Assembly (NCBI GenBank): GCA_905235685.1
Contig: CAJOMO010000005.1
Span: forward strand, 62,001-126,000
Origin: an uncultured Selenomonadaceae bacterium
GTDB taxonomy: Bacteria > Bacillota > Negativicutes > Selenomonadales > Selenomonadaceae
Direction: 5' to 3'
Length of the DNA: 64,000 bases
In this document: one piece after another, positions 58,164 through 64,000 of the stretch
Layout: each line of letters begins with the position of its first letter
Numbering within the stretch: the first letter of the stretch is position 1
Notes under the pieces: model-generated
The model's input: the letters and a program-made list of their open reading frames with translations, nothing else
Databases searched by the model: none
What the model was told of the DNA's origin: nothing
Translations under genes and position numbers: made by a program

Positions 58164-59015
58164 ATGCAAAAGCCAATCGTCGGCGGGCAAGCTGTCATTG
58201 AAGGCGTAATGATGCGCGGCTTCGGCAAAATCGCAACTGCTGTTCGTGAACCGAGCGGTAATATTTGCGTTCAAGTTAATTCGGTACATTCAATCGCAGA
58301 AAAATATCCGATATTAAAATTGCCATTCCTGCGCGGCTCCGTCACGCTTTTTGAAAGTTTGATTTTGGGAATAAAGTCGCTGTCATTTTCGGCACAGGCG
58401 GCGGGCGAAGACGAAGAACAATTAACCGACAAAGAATTAGCCGGAACAATAATTTTCGCGCTGTTGTTGGCGTGCGGGCTGTTTATCGCCATTCCAACTT
58501 TCGCGGCGAAATTTTTGCACGAAATAACCGACGACCCCGTAATTTTCAATTTGGCGGAAGGATTTTTGCGGCTGATAATTTTTCTGCTGTACATTTTCGC
58601 CATTTCGCGAATGCAGGACATACAGCGCGTTTTCCAATATCACGGTGCGGAACACAAAACGATTTTCTGCTACGAGGCGGATTTGCCGCTGACAGTCGAA
58701 AACGTCAAAAAATTTCCGCGGCTGCATCCACGTTGCGGCACGGCGTTTCTATTAATCGTTATGATTGTCAGCATTTTCGTATTCGCATTTTTGGGCTGGC
58801 CGGATTTGTGGCTGAGAATTTTATCGAGAATAATTTTGCTGCCGGTGGTGGCGGGCATTGCCTACGAAATAATCAGATTCGCGGGAACTTCGCAAAATCC
58901 GCTGGTGCATTTGGCGATACTGCCTGGCTTGTGGCTGCAATATTTGACGACGCGCGAGCCGGACGATTCAATGATAGAAGTTGCGATAAAATCTTTGGAG
59001 GCGGTGCAGAAATAA
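58164..59015 (+). CDS. DUF1385 (YqhQ-like) membrane protein
   Basis: 283 residues, ATG behind GGGGTGA. DUF1385 proteins carry metal-binding histidines near the membrane; function is unknown. The family start VGGQAVIEGVMMRGFGKIATAVREPSG is clear. Four hydrophobic segments follow (for instance GTIIFALLLACGLFIAIPTF and LLIVMIVSIFVFAFLGWPDL), with the conserved YHGAEHKTIFCYEADLPLTVENV and FPRLHPRCGTAFLL between. A TATAAT at 58141-58146 is likely its -10 box. It is immediately followed by tmcAL, whose ATG begins at the next base after the stop. Confidence 0.9.
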   Translation: MQKPIVGGQAVIEGVMMRGFGKIATAVREPSGNICVQVNSVHSIAEKYPILKLPFLRGSVTLFESLILGIKSLSFSAQAAGEDEEQLTDKELAGTIIFALLLACGLFIAIPTFAAKFLHEITDDPVIFNLAEGFLRLIIFLLYIFAISRMQDIQRVFQYHGAEHKTIFCYEADLPLTVENVKKFPRLHPRCGTAFLLIVMIVSIFVFAFLGWPDLWLRILSRIILLPVVAGIAYEIIRFAGTSQNPLVHLAILPGLWLQYLTTREPDDSMIEVAIKSLEAVQK

Positions 59016-60149
59016 ATGGCGGTCGGAATAATCGCGGAATATAACCCGTTTCACGCGGGACACGCCTTCCAAATTTCGCAGATAAAAAAATTCACGGGCG
59101 CGGAGATTGTGGCGGTAATGAGCGGCTCATTCACGCAGCGCGGCACACCGGCGATTTTGGACAAATGGACGCGGGCAAAATTGGCGGTAATGGGCGGAGT
59201 CGATTTGGTATTGGAATTGCCATTCACGGCGGCGGTACGGAGCGCACAAAATTTCGCGCGCGGCGGCGTCAATTTGCTGTCGAAGTTAGGAATAATCGAC
59301 ACGCTTGCATTTGGCGCGGAAGTTCCCGATTTAAAAAAATTAAAATTGGCAGCGTCAATCTTCGGCGAAAAAACTTTTCAACAAAAATTAAAATCGTCAA
59401 TGTCAACGGGCAAATCCTACGCGGCGGCAGTCACTGAAATTTTATCCGAAATTGTAAAAGCCGACGTTGGACAACCGAATACCATTTTGGCGATAGAATA
59501 TTTACGCGCGTTGCCGAAAACAATTCAGCCGCTGTTAATCCCGCGCGGCGAAGTCCAATCCAACGCAACCGAAATTCGCCGCCTGCTTTACCAAAAAAAT
59601 ATTCCCTGGCAAAAATTATCCGTGCCTCGCGCAGTCCTCGACGAATTAAAATCCGCTGAATTAGTTCGTGAGGATTTTTTATTGCGCCCAATCTTAGCCA
59701 AAATTTTAAACAGCAAATTAGAAAATCTGCGCGAAATTTACGGAATGGCTGAAGGCATCGAATTTAAATTAATCGAATCTGCGCGACGGGCAAAAACTTT
59801 CGACGAATTAATCACGGGAATTGTAAATCGGCGTTTCCCAATCAGCCGCGTAAAAAGATTATTGCTGCATTTTTTACTCGGATTCACCGAAGAAATTTCC
59901 GGCGATTACGCAAGAGTTTTGGCGTGCAATTCGCGCGGCAGGCTTTTATTAAAACAAATTCGCGCAGTGCCAATCGTCACGAAAGTTGCACAGCATTTAA
60001 CCAGCCGCGAAATTTTATCCGGACAAATAATCGAACCGTACAAAAAAAATCTCGCGTTCGACCTGCGAGCAACAGACCTGCGCGAGATTCTCTTTGAAAA
60101 ACCAAATTTTTCGGGCAAAGATTTTTTAACGCCGCCTTATCTCAGATAA
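59016..60149 (+). CDS. tmcAL: tRNA(Met) cytidine acetate ligase TmcAL
   Basis: 377 residues, ATG directly after the DUF1385 stop. TmcAL (YlbM family) activates acetate with ATP to form N4-acetylcytidine at the wobble position of elongator tRNA-Met. The nucleotidyltransferase start is GIIAEYNPFHAGHAFQI with H-x-G-H, then VAVMSGSFTQRGTPAILDKWTRAK, LELPFTAAVRSAQNFARGGV (read as DLVLELPF and SAQNFARGGV) and LAFGAE. The C-terminal tRNA-binding half has ISRVKRLLLHFLL. The 3' end overlaps the convergent sugar-binding gene by 13 bp. Confidence 0.93.
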   Translation: MAVGIIAEYNPFHAGHAFQISQIKKFTGAEIVAVMSGSFTQRGTPAILDKWTRAKLAVMGGVDLVLELPFTAAVRSAQNFARGGVNLLSKLGIIDTLAFGAEVPDLKKLKLAASIFGEKTFQQKLKSSMSTGKSYAAAVTEILSEIVKADVGQPNTILAIEYLRALPKTIQPLLIPRGEVQSNATEIRRLLYQKNIPWQKLSVPRAVLDELKSAELVREDFLLRPILAKILNSKLENLREIYGMAEGIEFKLIESARRAKTFDELITGIVNRRFPISRVKRLLLHFLLGFTEEISGDYARVLACNSRGRLLLKQIRAVPIVTKVAQHLTSREILSGQIIEPYKKNLAFDLRATDLREILFEKPNFSGKDFLTPPYLR

Positions 60150-61165
60150 ATGCCAACGTTCGTGCTGTCAACAATCTGCGGCGTGCAAAGATACGACGGA
60201 ACGATAAGCACACCGTTATCAGAACTGGTGATGTCGTTAATATCGGGCTGCGTGCCTTCAACAACAGATTTAATCATACGCACGCACTTTGCCGCTAAAA
60301 TTTCCGGCGGTTTGGCAACGGTGAAAGTTTGCTGACCGTTTTTAATGCGTTCAAGCGCGGCAGGGTCGCCGTCAAGCCCAGAAATAAGCGGTAAAGGTTT
60401 GCCCGCGGCTCTAAATTCTTCGAGGAGCACACCGGCAATATCGTCATTCGGACTCAAAACAACGTTCAAAGTTGCGTCGGTATAATATTTGTTGAAAATG
60501 TCTTTGATACGCGGGCGGGCGTTTGCAGAGTTCCATTCGGCAACAGCAACTTGATCAAAAGTTGTCTGCCCCGAACGGCAAACCAGTTGCCCGCTCCTCA
60601 AATACGGTTCTAAAATTTTCATCGCGTTTGAAAAATAAACATTCGCGCCGCTGTCCGTGGGACTTCCTGCGAAAAATTCAATGTTGTATGGACCAGCGCC
60701 GCTCTTCAAATTCAAAGCCGCTTCAAGATATTCGCCCATACCTTCGCCAACAGCCGCGCCGTCAAAGCCCGCGTGATAATTCACGGCGTCCGTATTCAAC
60801 AGCATTCTTTCAACCGAAATAACCGGCACATTATATTTTTTTGCGTCCTCCAAAACATTGACAAACGCGCCGGAGTCAATCGCGGCAATGACGATACAGC
60901 CAGGCTTTTTGGCAATGGCGTCTTTAACCTGCTGCAACTGTTTTTCGCTGGTATCAGAAAATTGCACGTCGACAACAAAGCCTTCTTCTTGAAGAAATTT
61001 AGTCAACGAATCGCCGTTGCGCTGCCAACTGTCCGTGGTATTCGGGAAACACACCGCAACCGTTTTGTTGCCCGTACCCGCGGAATCTGAGCTGCCGCCA
61101 CAGCCGCTAATCGCCGCCGCCAAAATTAACAGCAGCGTCGCGCAGAAAATTTTTGCTAACTTCAT
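60137..61165 (-). CDS. Sugar-binding periplasmic lipoprotein (ChvE/Xyl type)
   Basis: 342 residues from the ATG at 61165, with AAGGGG 9 nt upstream; the ATG at 61174 is too near. A signal peptide with lipobox LAAAISGC (Cys about 22) is followed by Gly/Ser. The type I periplasmic binding fold has TVAVCFPNTTDSWQRNGDSL, GCIVIAAIDSGAFVNVLEDA, VPVISVERMLLNTDAVNYHAGFDG (read in parts), SPNDDIAGVLLEEF, ISGLDGDPAALERIKNGQQTFTV and VLIVPSYLCTPQIVD. These match the multiple-monosaccharide binding protein family. No ABC permease or ATPase lies near. It is 12 bp downstream of a chemoreceptor gene on the same strand, so it may serve chemotaxis. Confidence 0.9.
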   Translation of the reverse strand: MKLAKIFCATLLLILAAAISGCGGSSDSAGTGNKTVAVCFPNTTDSWQRNGDSLTKFLQEEGFVVDVQFSDTSEKQLQQVKDAIAKKPGCIVIAAIDSGAFVNVLEDAKKYNVPVISVERMLLNTDAVNYHAGFDGAAVGEGMGEYLEAALNLKSGAGPYNIEFFAGSPTDSGANVYFSNAMKILEPYLRSGQLVCRSGQTTFDQVAVAEWNSANARPRIKDIFNKYYTDATLNVVLSPNDDIAGVLLEEFRAAGKPLPLISGLDGDPAALERIKNGQQTFTVAKPPEILAAKCVRMIKSVVEGTQPDINDITSSDNGVLIVPSYLCTPQIVDSTNVGIYLR

Positions 61166-61177
61166 TGTATTCACCCC

Positions 61178-62875
61178 TTAAATTTTAAATTTGGAAGTGG
61201 AAGTTGTGAGCGCGTCGGCAAGTTCCGAAAGTTTTTTACTGGCGCTTGCAACTTCGTCGATTGACGCGGATTGTTCCTCGGTCGCCGCGCTGACGGATTC
61301 GGTTTCGGCGCTGACGTCTTTACTTGAGCGGTTAAGTTCCTCCATCGTGCCGACGAGTTTATCAACGCGCGTGGAGGCGATTTGAGCATTTTTCTGAATT
61401 TCCTCGGCGTGTTCAGTGAGTTGGACAATAGCGTTGGCAATATTTTTGAAAGAATCGCCGGCCTCCGCCACAACAACTTTGCCGCTTTCGACTTCGTTAT
61501 TGCCGCGTTCCATTTGTTCCAGCGCCTGGCTCATTTCAGCTTGAATGGCGCTGATTAATTCGGCGATTTGCGACGCGGCGATACTGGAACTTTCCGCCAA
61601 TTTCCGAACTTCATCAGCCACAACCGCGAAACCACGTCCGGCTGTACCTGCGCGAGCGGCTTCGATAGCAGCGTTAAGCGCCAAAAGATTTGTCTGCTCG
61701 GCGATATTCGCAATGGTCGAACTGATATTTCCAATCTGCGTCGAACGTTCGGCAAGCTGTTTGATAACTTCAGCGGATTTGTCAACGCTTTCAGCAACGG
61801 CAGACATTTGGTCGACAGCGCCACGAACAGCCGCGCGTCCATTTTCAGCAATTTTCTCGACGTTTTGAGCCGCACTCAAGGAAGAATCCGCCTTGCTCTC
61901 AAAATTCTGCAAAAGTGTTGCGAAGGCTTTAATTTCGTCCGTGGATTGTTCAACAGCCTCGCCCTGCTTAATCGCATTTTCAGCAACATTGCCAATCGAA
62001 GTCGCTACCTGTTGCGTGGCAAGCGCGCTTTGACTTGCATTTTCATTGAGCTGTGAGGCGAATGTAGAGGCGTCTTCGGCGTTTCGCTGGATATTGGCAA
62101 TGAGCGTCCGAAGTTTCGCAATGGTATCGGCGTAAATATTCGTCAGCTGCCCAAATTCGTCGTTGTTTTTCGCCTTAGCCTCCACCGTCAAATTGCCCGC
62201 CGCCATTTCCTTTGAAACGTCCGACAGATAATTAATCGAATCCAAAATCAAACGGCTCAGCGCAATGGAAACGAAAATTACAAAGGCAACAACTGCCGCA
62301 ATAATGACTATCAAGATAAAACGCGTCTGATTGTACTGGTTTTCGGATTCAACAACTTCAGCGTGAATAAAATCTTTGCGGTTATCGAGAATGCGGTTAA
62401 GTTTCGTACCGATAGTGTTGTAGGATTCGCTGGACATTTCCAAAAGTCGAGCGGCTTCGCGCGTGTTGCCCTGTTTCGCAAGGTCGATAACGCGCGTGGA
62501 ATTTGCCTTGTACTGATTCCAAATATTTCTCATCTCGGAAAATTCGTCGGCGATTTTCCCGCTAAGGCGCGGCTGAATATTATCGAAGGCAATATCGATT
62601 TGATCAGCCAATTTTTTAGTGGACTGCGCGGCGTAAATTCTGCTCGGCAAAGTTGTGGCGTCGATAACCGCAAATTCACCTTGCCGATAATCGCTCATTG
62701 CGCGGCTGGATTCGGACGCCGAAATAACTCCTTGCAAGTGTTGTGTCGCAATTCTTAGCGCGCTCTCGTTGATTGACGAAAGGCTGAACACCGAATAAAC
62801 ACCGTTGGCAACAAACGCGATTATCAAGAGGACAAAAACTACAAATAATTTCTCCCGAATTGACATCGAGCTCAT
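61178..62875 (-). CDS. Methyl-accepting chemotaxis protein with four-helix-bundle sensor
   Basis: 565 residues from the ATG at 62875 (AGGAGGGG upstream); the longer frame from 62923 has no SD. First helix [22 protein letters not shown], a four-helix-bundle periplasmic domain of about 150 residues (with [19 protein letters not shown]), second helix [26 protein letters not shown], then the signalling domain with tip [21 protein letters not shown] and [18 protein letters not shown]. The tail [20 protein letters not shown] may carry methylation sites. It forms an operon with the sugar-binding lipoprotein gene, which suggests sugar sensing by binding-protein docking. Confidence 0.93.
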   Translation of the reverse strand: MSSMSIREKLFVVFVLLIIAFVANGVYSVFSLSSINESALRIATQHLQGVISASESSRAMSDYRQGEFAVIDATTLPSRIYAAQSTKKLADQIDIAFDNIQPRLSGKIADEFSEMRNIWNQYKANSTRVIDLAKQGNTREAARLLEMSSESYNTIGTKLNRILDNRKDFIHAEVVESENQYNQTRFILIVIIAAVVAFVIFVSIALSRLILDSINYLSDVSKEMAAGNLTVEAKAKNNDEFGQLTNIYADTIAKLRTLIANIQRNAEDASTFASQLNENASQSALATQQVATSIGNVAENAIKQGEAVEQSTDEIKAFATLLQNFESKADSSLSAAQNVEKIAENGRAAVRGAVDQMSAVAESVDKSAEVIKQLAERSTQIGNISSTIANIAEQTNLLALNAAIEAARAGTAGRGFAVVADEVRKLAESSSIAASQIAELISAIQAEMSQALEQMERGNNEVESGKVVVAEAGDSFKNIANAIVQLTEHAEEIQKNAQIASTRVDKLVGTMEELNRSSKDVSAETESVSAATEEQSASIDEVASASKKLSELADALTTSTSKFKI

Positions 62876-62968
62876 AAGTACCCCTCCTCGTACTGTTTTG
62901 GTCGGAAAAATTTCAGACCACATTTCTGATATAATTATTGCCGGTTTTGAAATTTCCTGCCAATGCGA

Positions 62969-63205
62969 TTAGTTTTTCTTAAAAATTTGTTTGACGGCAA
63001 CTTTGAGCCAGCCGCCGTGCCACGCAATATGCAAAATCAGCCCGACCGCCATAATATATCCGCTGTAAATGTGAATATTTCTAACCAAATGCCGCACGCT
63101 GAAATCCCCAGGCGGCATCAAATGAAAATCCAGCATAACGCCCGTCACAATGCAAGTTAAACCGCTCAAAAAAAGTATCACGTCCAACCAAAAATTTCTG
63201 CGCAT
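62969..63205 (-). CDS. Small cytochrome b561-like / DUF4405 membrane protein
   Basis: 78 residues behind GGGGGA. Two membrane helices: WLDVILFLSGLTCIVTGVML and NIHIYSGYIMAVGLILHIAWHGGWL. The histidines (HLVRNIHIYSG and LHIAWHGGW) are placed like the haem ligands of DUF4405/cytochrome b561-type proteins, but the protein has only two helices, so it would have to dimerise or work with a partner. Redox function is an inference. Single gene between the chemoreceptor and the zinc-ribbon gene. Confidence 0.6.
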   Translation of the reverse strand: MRRNFWLDVILFLSGLTCIVTGVMLDFHLMPPGDFSVRHLVRNIHIYSGYIMAVGLILHIAWHGGWLKVAVKQIFKKN

Positions 63206-63301
63206 AACTTTTCCCCCAACAAAAAAATTGACGAGATTTCTCTCGCCAATTCTAACATAAAAATTTTTAATTCGCCAATGACAGCAAAATTTTCTGTGCG
63301 C

Positions 63302-63460
63302 TTATGCCGGTCTCCAAGCATTATTGTGACATTTTGGACAATTCACAGACGGACGCTGACTGTATTGTGTTCGCGGAACATAACCACAAACGCCACATTC
63401 CCAAGAAATAGGCGTACCGAGTAAAGCTTTGTAATGCACTCTATACAAGAATCTTCTCAT
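63302..63460 (-). CDS. Small zinc-ribbon protein (52 residues)
   Basis: ATG at 63460 with GGGAGGTG 10 nt upstream, stop at 63302. The product has one zinc ribbon: WECGVCGYVP and NCPKCHN give two CXXC knuckles about 19 residues apart, as in rubredoxin-like ribbons of small regulatory or ribosome-linked proteins. Basic N-terminus (RRFLYRVHYKALLG) and a short tail. It is well placed between other genes with a good SD, which makes chance unlikely. Function unknown. Confidence 0.7.
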   Translation of the reverse strand: MRRFLYRVHYKALLGTPISWECGVCGYVPRTQYSQRPSVNCPKCHNNAWRPA

Positions 63461-63536
63461 AGCCAATTTCACCTCCCGAAAATTACTTGTAAATCGTAGT
63501 TCAACCTACAAGATAATTTTAACACGGGAGATTTAT

Positions 63537-63560
63537 CTGCGTTGTTACGGCGGGACAATT
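63537..63560 (+). repeat. Short dispersed repeat, copy 2 (24 bp)
   Basis: CTGCGTTGTTACGGCGGGAC and on, 23 of 24 bases the same as 11304-11327. Here it lies just downstream of htpX. Confidence 0.55.
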
Positions 63561-63562
63561 TT

Positions 63563-64000
63563 TTAATTTAAAAGCCGCATTTCGCGCGCCTGCTCTTGAA
63601 GTTTAGCAATTCTGTCTTCGGTTGCGGGGTGCGTTGAGAATAAATTTTTTAACAATTTGCCGGAATTTTCCAGTGGATTGACGATAAACATATGAGCCGT
63701 CGCCGTCGAAGAATTTTCCAGCGGCGCGGAATGTTGCGCGTAATATTCGATTTTCTCAAGCGCTTTAGCCAAATACATAGGATTTCCGCAAATTTCGCCG
63801 CCGGTTTTATCAGCGTCAAATTCGCGCGAACGGGAAATAGCCATTTGAATCAAAGTCGCGGCAATAGGCGCAAGAATAATCGTGGCGAGCGTGCCGAGAA
63901 TGCCGCCGTTGTCATTGTCGCGGCTGCCGAAAATTGCGCCCCATTGAACGATATTGGCGATCATCGAAATGACGCCAGCCATTGACGCGGCGATTGTGCC
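63563..64000 (-). CDS. htpX: HtpX-type membrane metalloprotease, C-terminal part (5' end outside window)
   Basis: The frame is open through the window end, so only the last about 145 residues are seen. It reads [16 protein letters not shown], then a membrane helix ([19 protein letters not shown]), [30 protein letters not shown] and [12 protein letters not shown]. The E-x-x-x-D region [10 protein letters not shown] carries the third zinc ligand of M48 proteases. The HEXXH motif is upstream, outside the window. HtpX degrades damaged membrane proteins. The stop lies next to the short dispersed repeat. Confidence 0.93.
   Translation of the reverse strand, partial: GTIAASMAGVISMIANIVQWGAIFGSRDNDNGGILGTLATIILAPIAATLIQMAISRSREFDADKTGGEICGNPMYLAKALEKIEYYAQHSAPLENSSTATAHMFIVNPLENSGKLLKNLFSTHPATEDRIAKLQEQAREMRLLN

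Overview
The window looks like a chromosome segment of a diderm Firmicute, most likely one of the Negativicutes (Selenomonadales type). This is inferred from gene content. Firmicute-type genes (SepF, RNase J, a YacL-type PIN/TRAM protein, TmcAL, a DUF1385 protein, the rpsF-ssb-rpsR order, energy-coupling-factor ATPases) sit beside features that need an outer membrane or a well-equipped cell envelope (a secretin, a PilO-like protein, a Ccm cytochrome c maturation system with pentahaem nitrite reductase NrfHA, dTDP-rhamnose genes). Starts are often TTG or GTG behind strong Shine-Dalgarno (SD) sequences. No ribosomal RNA, prophage, insertion sequence or CRISPR array was seen.

Layout. 1-7.3 kb: the end of a GH84 hexosaminidase, a secretin, a tight tetrapyrrole pair (precorrin-2 dehydrogenase, hemA), an ecfA1-glycosyltransferase-ecfA2 operon and a YbjN-like gene. 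7.3-13.1 kb: a GH32 fructan/sucrose hydrolase, two paralogous secreted ChW-repeat proteins with tRNA-Pro in the leader of the second, a DUF1232 protein, a small ribbon-helix-helix protein, a KAS III enzyme and an exported protein. 13.2-19.5 kb: RNase J, a radical SAM gene broken at a run of nine C, and dnaE. 19.7-23.3 kb (minus): a receiver-less CheB, a PIN/TRAM protein, rfbD plus a cupin, and a hypothetical gene.

23.4-33.8 kb is the accessory heart of the window. It holds a 1828-residue protein with a C-terminal STAND-like ATPase, a partner of unknown family, a divergent HTH / Ser-Thr kinase pair, and a promoter-driven operon of an AAA+ ATPase with three small related proteins. I do not recognise the ensemble as a described system. 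34.1-40.1 kb (minus): a beta-propeller protein, cbiT-cbiE-cbiD, a solitary HicB-like protein and rfbB-rfbC-rfbA. 40.2-48.1 kb: a small coiled-coil membrane protein, a ClC protein lacking the gating glutamate, ccmABCEF with a CXXXY-type CcmE, and nrfHA.

48.3-64 kb: SepF, two unknown genes, rpsF-ssb-rpsR, a PilO-like gene with a duplicated 3' end, two TerD proteins with a PMCA-type calcium ATPase, a chemoreceptor, a DUF1385 protein, TmcAL, a chemoreceptor/sugar-binding-lipoprotein operon, a small cytochrome b561-like protein, a 52-residue zinc ribbon and the end of HtpX.

Five intergenic copies of a three-stem element, in both orientations and with covarying stems, are the most striking non-coding signal. 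Two independent partial tandem duplications (ccmA/ccmB and the PilO-like gene) and two homopolymer frameshifts (C9, A8) are further structural oddities.
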